Of a stretch of DNA of 64,000 bases, positions 37,256 through 44,667 are shown in pieces. The notes beneath the pieces were generated by a model. That model was given only the letters and a program-made list of their open reading frames with translations. It was not told where the DNA came from and did not search any database. The stretch's first letter is position 1. Each line of letters begins with the position of its first letter. Origin of the DNA: Paenibacillus tianjinensis (GTDB lineage Bacteria; Bacillota; Bacilli; Paenibacillales; Paenibacillaceae); assembly GCF_017086365.1 (NCBI RefSeq), contig NZ_CP070969.1:2232001-2296000 (forward strand), read 5' to 3'. A program made the position numbers and the translations under genes.

Positions 37256-37390
37256 ATCAGAGCTGGAGCTGGGAACTGGAGCTGAAGCTGGGAGTTGGAG
37301 CTGGAGCTGAAGCTGGGAGTTGGAGTTGGAGTTGGAGCTGGAGCTGGTACTGTAACTGTAACTGTAACTGTAACTGTAACTGTAACTGGA
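37256..37390 (+). repeat. Hexanucleotide tandem repeats (GGAGCT/GGAGTT-like, then ACTGTA)
   Basis: About 95 bases of degenerate GGAGCT, GAAGCT and GGAGTT units run into roughly six and a half exact copies of ACTGTA (about 37349-37388). The exact copies should be prone to slippage and copy-number change. The 37040-37663 interval has no supported gene; this array and the 51-bp repeats fill half of it. Confidence 0.85.
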
Positions 37391-37463
37391 GCCGTGGCTG
37401 ATGAATGCGTGTACGGAATATCGGGGGACTTGAAGGACAAGCGTCGAGAGTATGTGGATCCCC

Positions 37464-37621
37464 GATTCTGCCGCCAGCAGCCAAATGGAGTAAATTAACG
37501 GGATAAATCCCCCTGATTCTGCCGCCAGCAGGAAGATTGAGTAAATCAAAGGTATAAATCCCTCTGATTCTGCCACAAGCGTGCAGACCGAGAAAATCAG
37601 AGGGATAAATCCCTCTGATTC
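37464..37621. repeat. Three 51-bp tandem repeats ending in a hairpin
   Basis: Units at 37464-37514, 37515-37565 and 37566-37616 all begin GATTCTGCC and end GATAAATCCCTCT or close to it; a fourth begins with GATTC. The last unit holds AATCAGAGGGA-TAAA-TCCCTCTGATT, an 11-bp perfect stem. Read on the minus strand each unit is 17 codons with a shared FIPLIYSI core, but there is no ribosome site and the frame runs on into the hexanucleotide array. Confidence 0.8.
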
Positions 37622-37663
37622 ACATCGGAGCTGGGCCCTTCCCGGGTGTAGGGGGAGGTTAAG

Positions 37664-38782
37664 TTATTTTCTGATCCGGATCGCTGGCTTTACAGCGACA
37701 ATAGTGATTCCTTTACTTTCGGGGCTGGGGGGTTCGCCTGTACGCGGCGGCAGCGACGTTGGGGCCCGCAACAGCATGATGACCCAGACCAGGGCCAGGG
37801 CACCGAAGATCGGGTAAAATACTCCAAGCAGCGAGCTGAAGCCGAATTGGCTGAACAAATAGCAGATCAGCATGAGCAGCGGCGTTACCAGGGTTGGTGC
37901 AATAGGAAGACGCTGTTTCAGCTGCACACTGACTCCATAAATATCGGCAACAAAGGTGCTGAAGATTTCCAGAAAGATCAGCAGGAGATAGATCAGCTGC
38001 ACAATAGGGCCGAGACGGAAGGCGATGCTGCCCATGGGAACCTCAAACTGCAGGATGCCCGGCATCTGCGAGCTCATAGCAAAATGTGCAGCCAGCAGCA
38101 TAAACCCAATTCCCAGCCCGCCAAGAACGCCGCCGCGCACCAGGGCTTGTTCATCATCCGTATGCCGGGCCAGCGGAACAAGTACGGCTTGGGCCATTCC
38201 GAGGTTAAAGGCAGTATAGAGCAGCGGTGACATCCAAGCGCCAAAGATGCTGCTGTCCGTCTGCAGGAATAGAAAACGCTCCGCACCGGGCAGCCCGAAG
38301 GTATTAAAAATAATGATTAGCGACAGAGTAAGCATTAAAGGTACAACCAGACTGTTGATTTGTAAAATTCCGTTAATCCCGCGTTTCAGCAAAAAATAAG
38401 ATCCAAGAATAGTAATCAGCAGTCCGGCTTGATAGGGGAGCCCTAGATGCTCCTGAAAAATGGCTCCAGCCCCTGCTAACATGATACTGTTCACCCCGAT
38501 CAGGATAACCATCGTAAAGAGACTGATGCTGGCGCCTGCTTTTTCACCAAACAGATGCCGGTTGAAATCCTCATACGAATCCGCTTCAATCCGCCGGGCA
38601 ATAATCATCATCTTGGTACCCAGCCAAATGAACAGCGCAGTCGATAACAGGATGGTCAGGAGTGCAAAGTGGCCGTACCGGGTGAAAAAACGGAGAATCT
38701 CCTGCCCGGTAGCAAAGCCGGCGCCTACGATGGTGCCGATGTAGGTGAAAGCAATTTGCAGCGTGCGGACATGCGATTTCAT
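37664..38782 (-). CDS. YkvI family membrane transporter
   Basis: 372 residues, ten or so membrane helices. The start TLQIAFTYIGTIVGAGFATGQEIL has the GxGxxTGxE unwound-helix motif of APC/LeuT-fold transporters and matches the YkvI family. Substrate unknown. AAAGGAGGGG precedes the ATG. Divergent from xpt, sharing a 177-base upstream region. Confidence 0.85.
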   Translation of the reverse strand: MKSHVRTLQIAFTYIGTIVGAGFATGQEILRFFTRYGHFALLTILLSTALFIWLGTKMMIIARRIEADSYEDFNRHLFGEKAGASISLFTMVILIGVNSIMLAGAGAIFQEHLGLPYQAGLLITILGSYFLLKRGINGILQINSLVVPLMLTLSLIIIFNTFGLPGAERFLFLQTDSSIFGAWMSPLLYTAFNLGMAQAVLVPLARHTDDEQALVRGGVLGGLGIGFMLLAAHFAMSSQMPGILQFEVPMGSIAFRLGPIVQLIYLLLIFLEIFSTFVADIYGVSVQLKQRLPIAPTLVTPLLMLICYLFSQFGFSSLLGVFYPIFGALALVWVIMLLRAPTSLPPRTGEPPSPESKGITIVAVKPAIRIRK

Positions 38783-38959
38783 AGCTCCCCTCCTTTAGTC
38801 CTCTAATTATAAAATGGGCAGCGCCCGCAGGATTGCCTTGTGCAGTCCGTATAGTACAGGTTATGATGATGAGCAGAAGGACATGACTTCCGCCTAATGA
38901 AATGAGCAATCAGGAAAGTGGAACGTCTGGAATTATAAAGGTAATGGAGGTACACAGTC

Positions 38960-39532
38960 ATGGAAGTTTTGAAACAGCGGATTTTGCAGGAAGGGGTTGT
39001 CCTTTCGGATCAGGTGCTGAAGCTGGATGCTCTGCTTAACCACCAGGTTGATCCTATCCTTACGATGGAAATGGGACGGGAGTTTGCCGGGAGATTTGCG
39101 GATGCCGGTGTTACACGTGTGGTTACCGTGGAGTCCTCGGGTATTGCCGTGGCGTTTGCCACCGCATTGGAAATGAAGGTGCCGCTGGTGTTCGCCCGCC
39201 GCAAAAAAACGCTGCTGGCCGATCCCGACGCGCTATGCGAGCGGGTTCCGTCGTTCACCAAAGGAATCGTGACCGATATTATGCTATCCCGCCAATATAT
39301 CTCGCCAGATGATAAAGTTCTCTTTATCGATGATATTATCGCTAACGGTGATGCTGCACGCGGACTTATCAAGATTATTCAGCGTTCCGGGGCTGAACTG
39401 GTCGGGCTGGGTGTTGTCGTTGAGAAATGCTTCCAGGCAGGAGCACGTACAATTAGAGAGCAGGGCATCCGGCTTGAGTCTCTTGTCCGCATCACCTCGC
39501 TTGAAGACGGTAAGGTTGTCTTTGGCGAATAA
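38960..39532 (+). CDS. xpt: Xanthine phosphoribosyltransferase
   Basis: 190 residues, the normal length. It makes XMP from xanthine and PRPP in purine salvage. PRPP loop VLFIDDIIANGDAARG, the VESSGIAVAFATAL region and the conserved N-terminal MEVLKQRI are present. ATG with GGAGG upstream. Unlike Bacillus xpt-pbuX there is no purine permease downstream, and I see no purine riboswitch in the 177-base upstream region. Confidence 0.93.
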   Translation: MEVLKQRILQEGVVLSDQVLKLDALLNHQVDPILTMEMGREFAGRFADAGVTRVVTVESSGIAVAFATALEMKVPLVFARRKKTLLADPDALCERVPSFTKGIVTDIMLSRQYISPDDKVLFIDDIIANGDAARGLIKIIQRSGAELVGLGVVVEKCFQAGARTIREQGIRLESLVRITSLEDGKVVFGE

Positions 39533-39637
39533 CCCATGACAATTAACAGAACCAAGGCCTATTTTTAAAACATCTTCTTTTCACCCTATAACTTTTCCTT
39601 TATAATAAGCATTAGACATAGGAGAGGAGGCGTCACA

Positions 39638-39955
39638 ATGGGGAAAGAACCGGTGACAGAGCAATTTTTTATTGATAAACTAACCGAGGCCAAGGATCAT
39701 TTCGAGCGTGCGCTGGATTGTAAACACACAGAGTTCGACGACCTGTATCCCTATATGATTGAACATCCTCAATTTTTCTGGTACAAACGTTATGTCGCAT
39801 GGTCGGAACTTTTGACTATCACTAGTCTGTGTCAAGAACTGGATTTCAACTGGAAAGAGAATTTCACAGAAAATCAGGTTGAGTATCTGGAACAACGTGT
39901 GATGTCCGCTAAAGTTCTTGATTTCTGGTTTGAGAAGAATGAAGCGCTGATATAG
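39638..39955 (+). CDS. Uncharacterised protein
   Basis: 105 residues, not recognised. Soluble, acidic and rich in aromatic residues (FFWYKRYVAWSELLTI, ELDFNWKENF), probably all-helical. GGAGAGGAGG before the ATG and a strong terminator after the stop make it a confident gene, expressed on its own. Confidence 0.7.
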   Translation: MGKEPVTEQFFIDKLTEAKDHFERALDCKHTEFDDLYPYMIEHPQFFWYKRYVAWSELLTITSLCQELDFNWKENFTENQVEYLEQRVMSAKVLDFWFEKNEALI

Positions 39956-39973
39956 GAATTTGGTTAAGCAGGC

Positions 39974-40008
39974 AAGACCCAAATGAGCTATCATTTGGGT
40001 CTTTTTTT
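39974..40008 (+). terminator. Terminator after the 39638 gene
   Basis: AAGACCCAAATGA pairs with TCATTTGGGTCTT around GCTA, then a T run. Confidence 0.9.
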
Positions 40009-40072
40009 GGATACAAGGGTGTTATCTATTTCAGAATGATACATGCTATAACCGAAGGGGGTTTACAAGCTT

Positions 40073-40291
40073 ATGATTAGCGATGAACAGCTGGATGCCT
40101 ACCGCATTTCCGGCGAGAAAATACGTGTCATTCGTGATGCTCTGGAGAGCAATGATGTCAAAGGCATCATTCTGGCTTGGGATGATTCTCAGGTGATGGT
40201 GCGCCGTCCCAATAAACGTGTAGTGAAGCTCGACCGCAACTACATATTCCAGCCCTTCTCGGAACCGAGACAGGCTTTTGAAGAATTATAG
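40073..40291 (+). CDS. Uncharacterised small protein, possible SH3/Sm-like barrel
   Basis: 72 residues, not recognised. A helical head (EQLDAYRISGEKIRVIRDAL) leads to a beta-rich part, NDVKGIILAWDDSQVMVRRPNKRVVKLDRNY, whose alternating pattern with basic residues looks like an SH3/Sm-type small barrel. That is a guess from pattern only. ATG start; GAAGGGGG lies upstream. Terminator-like hairpin follows. Confidence 0.6.
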   Translation: MISDEQLDAYRISGEKIRVIRDALESNDVKGIILAWDDSQVMVRRPNKRVVKLDRNYIFQPFSEPRQAFEEL

Positions 40292-40305
40292 GATTACTCT
40301 CGAAC

Positions 40306-40349
40306 AACAGATGCAGCCCCCATCCAATAGGACGGGGGCTGCATCTGTT
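40306..40349. terminator. Perfect hairpin between convergent small genes
   Basis: AACAGATGCAGCCCCCATCC pairs with GGACGGGGGCTGCATCTGTT with one mismatch around AATA. No real T run, but the 19-20 bp stem sits exactly between convergent stops. Confidence 0.7.
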
Positions 40350-40373
40350 GTGTTGTGAAGATAGCCATCAAAG

Positions 40374-40829
40374 TTAGATGGACATTGCCATCTGTTCTAC
40401 GCTTTCCGGTTTAGGCAGAACGGCGAGCTCAAGATTCAGTCCCAGGTAAGCGCGCATGCGCTGCATCATCTCACTGCGGAAGCCGGGCCATTGGATATTG
40501 ATCTCACCAGTGTAGCCCCGGCAGGTATATTGAGCTTCAACGCCGCGCTGATCCTGGCGGACAGTAGTGATCTTCAAATTACGGGAGGTCAGCTCACGCG
40601 TTACTTCCTGGAGCATTAGAGAGGTCTTCTTAGTTGCACCGGACACCAGCTCCATATAGAGCTGAGGAGTCTTGAACAACCCGCTCTTGCCGATGACCCG
40701 GCAATCACGTTCAAATACTTTATGAATAAACGTTAGCAGCAAGTAGCTTCTGACAAGGGATAGTTCGTCTTTAGTTATATCTTCAGGAATAGTTGGTGTG
40801 TTTAGTGTAGATCTGTTGGTAGTCGCCAT
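40374..40829 (-). CDS. Uncharacterised protein
   Basis: 151 residues, not recognised. Soluble alpha/beta pattern; the middle (TSLMLQEVTRELTSRNLKITTVRQDQRGVEAQYTCRGYTG) could be a helix plus strands. Starts with a flexible head rich in Thr. AGGTGA before the ATG and codon use like its neighbours support a real gene. Upstream of tRNA-Leu on the other strand. Confidence 0.65.
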   Translation of the reverse strand: MATTNRSTLNTPTIPEDITKDELSLVRSYLLLTFIHKVFERDCRVIGKSGLFKTPQLYMELVSGATKKTSLMLQEVTRELTSRNLKITTVRQDQRGVEAQYTCRGYTGEINIQWPGFRSEMMQRMRAYLGLNLELAVLPKPESVEQMAMSI

Positions 40830-40944
40830 TATAAATCACCTCATTTATAGTATGCGAACCTTTGTTCTTATTATACCTCTAATTTATAATTAAAAGCAAT
40901 AAATATCCAAAAATTAATAAAACAATTGAAAAATAAAAAAAAGG

Positions 40945-40973
40945 TTGACTCTAATTTCTCCACATGTTAAGAT
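40945..40973 (+). promoter_or_regulatory. Promoter of tRNA-Leu
   Basis: TTGACT (40945-40950), 17 bases, TAAGAT (40968-40973), about 37 bases before the tRNA. Confidence 0.6.
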
Positions 40974-41009
40974 CTATCTTGTGGCCGCGAGAGCGAGTCA
41001 ACATAATAT

Positions 41010-41093
41010 GCGGTCGTGGCGGAATTGGCAGACGCGCACGGTTCAGGTCCGTGTGGTAGCAATATCGTGGAGGTTCGAGTCCTCTCGACCGCA
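41010..41093 (+). tRNA. tRNA-Leu, anticodon CAG
   Basis: 84 bases with complete cloverleaf: acceptor GCGGTCG/CGACCGC with discriminator A; anticodon stem CACGG/CCGTG around loop TTCAGGT, anticodon CAG reading CTG; a long variable arm (GGTA-GCAA-TATC) as expected for a class II leucine tRNA; T arm with TTCGAGT. CCA is not encoded. It stands alone with its own promoter and terminator. Confidence 0.95.
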
Positions 41094-41107
41094 TCATGGA
41101 TTTAATA

Positions 41108-41150
41108 AAGGCATGTATAATCACCCTTTCGGTGTTATACGTGCCTTTTT
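41108..41150 (+). terminator. Terminator after tRNA-Leu
   Basis: AGGCATGTATAATCACC pairs with GGTGTTATACGTGCCT (one mismatch) then TTTT. Confidence 0.85.
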
Positions 41151-41230
41151 GTATGTTTGAAATTAATATCCTATCCCCGTAGTTCGATCTCCTTGGTGTG
41201 ATACAATTCGTTTTAGAAGTAAATGAATAT

Positions 41231-41275
41231 GATTGATATATGTCAGCTATATTGATATGATTGATATATATCAAT
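41231..41275 (+). promoter_or_regulatory. Probable MarR operator region
   Basis: A perfect 16-bp palindrome ATTGATATATATCAAT (41260-41275) is preceded by two half-similar copies, GATTGATATATGTCA (41231) and ATTGATATGA (41251). Such repeats just before a MarR gene are typical of autorepressor sites. Confidence 0.55.
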
Positions 41276-41321
41276 TAAACTATACATCAATGTTGTTCCT
41301 ATAAAAAGAAAGGTGAGGAAA

Positions 41322-41780
41322 TTGCAGAGAAACACCTCAGAAAATGCTCCAAGGGAGCAGCTTGAAGAGGCATTAGGAGAGCAGTTGAATGCACTGCTCA
41401 GTGCCTCGCATGCCATAAATGTCAGAGCCGCAGCCCGCTTCGATGCTTCATTACAGCCTGCTGCATTTCATCTAATCCGGTGGCTGTACGCTTACGGGCC
41501 GGCCAGTGCTGCTGTGCTGGCGGATTCTACGGCCATGGACCGCAGCTCGGTCAGCCGGTTGATCAAACAACTGGAGTCTTTGGGTTATGTGCGCAGAGAG
41601 GCCTCTCCTGAGGATGGCCGGGCTATTCTTTTGTCATTGACTGAGTATGGGCAGCAAATGACGGTTGAAGCGCTTAAAGAGAAGGGATCTTTGTTTTATG
41701 AGCGGATTGCCGGCTGGGAAGACAAGCAGCTGCATGAATTTATTGAACTGCTTAGAAAGTTTAACGGCTTGGAGGGTTAG
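41322..41780 (+). CDS. MarR family transcriptional regulator
   Basis: 152 residues from TTG 41322, eight bases after AAAGG; GTG 41313 is possible but overlaps that site. Winged helix at ~55-120: ASAAVLADSTAMDRSSVSRLIKQLESLGYVRR and the wing EASPEDGRAILLSLTEYG. Likely represses itself through the palindrome at 41260. The GNAT gene 98 bases downstream may be in the same transcript. Confidence 0.87.
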   Translation: MQRNTSENAPREQLEEALGEQLNALLSASHAINVRAAARFDASLQPAAFHLIRWLYAYGPASAAVLADSTAMDRSSVSRLIKQLESLGYVRREASPEDGRAILLSLTEYGQQMTVEALKEKGSLFYERIAGWEDKQLHEFIELLRKFNGLEG

Positions 41781-41878
41781 CCGGGAGGTTCCATACTCTG
41801 GTAAAATGATGGAGCGAATAGCTTAGAGGCCTAGGGGAAAGGATTCAAGTGTGTTAGATTCGGATAGGGGGAAGTCTG

Positions 41879-42781
41879 TTGATTATAGAAAAATTGGATG
41901 AGGTTCGAAAAGAAGAGTTCCTGAACTTCTGCCGGAAACACCGGAATGAGCTGGATGATTCTTTTTTGTATGAGGAAGACCTTGCGGAATATGAGCCTAA
42001 TGCCGAGAATCCTACTTACATTGCGCTGAATCCGCAAGGATCAGTCGCTGGAGCGGCCTCGCTGATACTGAATGATTACAGCCGCAGAGGCCGGAAAGCC
42101 CGGTTCCGTATTCTGCATGCGGAAACAGATGATCCGGCACTATACCGGGAGCTGCTGCATGCGGTCCTTCAGCATACTGAAGGGCTGGATAAGCTTAATA
42201 TTTTTGTTCCGACGGTAAATACGGGAGATATGGATAAGCTGACAGCGGCGGGTTTTACGGTCGAAAGATATTCCTACCTGCTTGTCCGGGACGAGGAAGT
42301 ACTGCCTGAAATCAGTATCCCGCAGGAGTATGAGCTAAAGCCTTTTCGGCCTGGAGCCGATGAAGCCGTCTGGTGTGAGGTCAGAAATGCCGGCTTCGCC
42401 AAGCTTAAGGGGAGTGAGACGCCGGCGACTCCGGATATGGTGAGTTCCATGATTGCCGGAGCGGATTATATCGAGGGCGGAATGCTGCTGCTGTATCACG
42501 GCGGCAAGGCTGTCGGGATTGTGCGCGGGGCCGATGATGAGTACAATGATACGCCGATTATGAATATTGGACCGGTGGCGCTCCTGCCTGAATACCAGGG
42601 CAAAGGACTTGGTCGAGTGCTGCTTAGAGCAGCGCTGCATCTCTCAAGAAACAAGGGCTATACCCGCAGCATCCTGTGTGTGAATGCGGAGAATGAACGG
42701 GCACAAGCATTGTACAGCGGTGAAGGCTTTAAGCAGGTGGAGGCAGCCGCCTGTTACAAATATGATTTGACGGTACAATAG
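41879..42781 (+). CDS. Tandem GNAT acetyltransferase
   Basis: 300 residues from TTG 41879 (GGGGGAAG upstream), two GNAT-like halves. The C-terminal one is complete, with acetyl-CoA loop VALLPEYQGKGLGRVLLRAAL and ALYSGEGFKQV; the N-terminal half is degenerate. The layout resembles mycothiol-synthase-like tandem GNATs. Substrate unknown. Strong terminator downstream. Confidence 0.85.
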   Translation: MIIEKLDEVRKEEFLNFCRKHRNELDDSFLYEEDLAEYEPNAENPTYIALNPQGSVAGAASLILNDYSRRGRKARFRILHAETDDPALYRELLHAVLQHTEGLDKLNIFVPTVNTGDMDKLTAAGFTVERYSYLLVRDEEVLPEISIPQEYELKPFRPGADEAVWCEVRNAGFAKLKGSETPATPDMVSSMIAGADYIEGGMLLLYHGGKAVGIVRGADDEYNDTPIMNIGPVALLPEYQGKGLGRVLLRAALHLSRNKGYTRSILCVNAENERAQALYSGEGFKQVEAAACYKYDLTVQ

Positions 42782-42810
42782 CAAAACATAACAAGACACT
42801 TTACGTGAGC

Positions 42811-42857
42811 AGAGCAGCGATTTTCCTATTACCGGAGAATCGCTGCTCTTCGTTTTT
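42811..42857 (+). terminator. Terminator after the GNAT gene
   Basis: AGAGCAGCGATT pairs with AATCGCTGCTCT, followed by TCGTTTTT. It separates this gene from the two-component/uptake cluster. Confidence 0.88.
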
Positions 42858-43026
42858 GGCGCATTCTTGCTTGTTTCTGCAGATTATATGCAATGTCAGC
42901 CTTCGCAGCTCATCATCCCAATTTCCATAATTTCAATAAAAAGCAGGATAATTTCGTTCTGTGTAGAAAATTTTTACATAATAATATTTAATTTGGTTAA
43001 TTTTTCGAATCGAAAGGAATATGCCT

Positions 43027-44637
43027 ATGAAAACGCTGGTTATTGTGGATGATGAGCCGTCGGTGATCAACGGGCTGCGCACCTATGTCGATTGGGCCGG
43101 GCAGGGAATCGAGCTGATTGGTACTGCTGACGACGGGGATACAGGACTTGCGCTCATCCGCGAACTGCGGCCGGACATTGTGCTGACCGATGTGCAGATG
43201 CCGGCAATGGATGGAATAGCAATGGCGGCGGAGGTCCGTGCACTGCTGCCTGACACCAAAATTGTGTTCATCAGCGGGCATAATGATGCCGAATATCTGC
43301 GATCAGCGCTGCAGATGCATGCGGCGGATTATATTTTTAAGCCGGTGAGCCGTAAAGAATTATCGGTGGTGATGGGCAAAGTGACAGCAGCGCTGGACGC
43401 GGAGCAGAGGGAGCGGCAGCTGGTGAAGGATATGCAGGTTAAGCTGACGCAGAGCATGCCGCTGCTTCGTGAGAAATTTCTGCTGTCTGTGGTCAGTGAC
43501 AACATCCATCCGGAACGGGTTCATGACAAGCTGGTTTTTCTGGGACTGCAGAGCCTTAATACGGACAGCTACATCATTATGGTTATAGTGATTGATGATG
43601 TGCCGCAGGTGATGGATGTCCGCACCGAGCAGGATAAACAGCTCTTATCGTATACCGTGCTGAATATAATTCAGGAGCTTATAGACGAGCAAATGCGCGG
43701 AGTTACTTTTGAAAAAGAGCCGGGGGAGTATGTCGGTATTCTCCTGCCCGGCCACAGGTTCTCGGAAGATGATCTGCTGCAGCTGGCGGAATTGGTCCGG
43801 AATAACCTTCGCAAGTGGCTGAAGCTGAGTGTGACCATCGGAGTCGGAGAGGGGGTAAGCAGCCTTTCCGAGCTGCCGGCATCCTATAGGCAGGCCCGGG
43901 GAGCCGCTGACCAGAAATGGTACCTGGGTAAAAACCGGATTCTCACAATGGATAACATCGAATCCGCAGAGAACCTCCGCTACCGGTTTGAGCCGGAATG
44001 GGGAGAACGGATTCTGACCTCGATCAAATCGGGGGATAACAGCCGCCTGCATGCAGATCTAGCTGAAATGTTCGGCCTGCTGGAGAAAAACCGCGGGCAG
44101 GGTCCGCGTTATGCACAGAACGTCAGTCTGCATCTGATTCTTCAATCCGGCCAGGTGCTTCTGGAGCTGAACGGGATGACGGCAGAGTGGGAGCAGCGGG
44201 AGCTGGCGGCCTGGAAAGCGGTGTCCCGGCAGGAGACGATGCAGGATCTGCTGATGTTCACAGAATCATATTTACAGCAGGTCTGCGAATTCGTGCAGGT
44301 CAAGCGGAGCGGTAAAGCGAGTGAGACAATTGCGCGGGTCCGCCGCCTGATCGAGGCGCGATATGCCGAGAATTTGACCGTAGCTGATATCGCAGCCGGG
44401 GTATATCTCAGTCCCACTTATGTCAGGCTGCTGTTCAAGCAGGAGACAGGAGAAACGCTGTTCGAATACTTAACGAAGGTTAGGATCGAGAAGGCCAAGC
44501 AGCTGCTGGTTGACCCCCAGAACAAATTCTATGAGGTGTGTTATGCGGTAGGCTATACCGATCCCAGCCACTTCAGCAAGCTGTTCAAAAAAATGACCGG
44601 CTTTACACCAAGCGCCTACCGGGAGCAGCATCGATAG
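43027..44637 (+). CDS. YesN-type response regulator with AraC DNA-binding domain
   Basis: 536 residues from ATG 43027 (AAAGGA nine bases upstream). Receiver domain at 1-120: VDDE, the phospho-accepting Asp in DIVLTDVQMP, and KPVS. A long middle region (~130-420) of the YesN type follows, and the last 100 residues are an AraC/XylS HTH pair ending FKKMTGFTPSAYREQH. It heads a cluster whose next gene is the cognate kinase. It should activate the transporter genes downstream. Confidence 0.92.
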   Translation: MKTLVIVDDEPSVINGLRTYVDWAGQGIELIGTADDGDTGLALIRELRPDIVLTDVQMPAMDGIAMAAEVRALLPDTKIVFISGHNDAEYLRSALQMHAADYIFKPVSRKELSVVMGKVTAALDAEQRERQLVKDMQVKLTQSMPLLREKFLLSVVSDNIHPERVHDKLVFLGLQSLNTDSYIIMVIVIDDVPQVMDVRTEQDKQLLSYTVLNIIQELIDEQMRGVTFEKEPGEYVGILLPGHRFSEDDLLQLAELVRNNLRKWLKLSVTIGVGEGVSSLSELPASYRQARGAADQKWYLGKNRILTMDNIESAENLRYRFEPEWGERILTSIKSGDNSRLHADLAEMFGLLEKNRGQGPRYAQNVSLHLILQSGQVLLELNGMTAEWEQRELAAWKAVSRQETMQDLLMFTESYLQQVCEFVQVKRSGKASETIARVRRLIEARYAENLTVADIAAGVYLSPTYVRLLFKQETGETLFEYLTKVRIEKAKQLLVDPQNKFYEVCYAVGYTDPSHFSKLFKKMTGFTPSAYREQHR

Positions 44638-44667
44638 ATTCGTGCAATGGAAGGAAGGGAGAGTTCT

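Noticed and set aside
37226..37576. Minus-strand frame of 116 codons across the repeat island
   Set aside because: It consists of the 51-bp repeats plus poly-(Ser/Tyr) and (Gln/Leu) from the microsatellite, without a ribosome site. Kept only as repeat annotation.
37464..37621. 51-bp repeats as a CRISPR array
   Set aside because: The units are contiguous, differ internally, and have no spacer-repeat alternation or cas genes nearby.
38783..38959. Purine riboswitch upstream of xpt
   Set aside because: The conserved purine-aptamer loop sequences are not found and there is no terminator/antiterminator before the start.
41094..41107. Encoded CCA end for the tRNA
   Set aside because: The sequence after the discriminator is TCATGG; CCA must be added by enzyme, which is normal in many Bacillales tRNAs.
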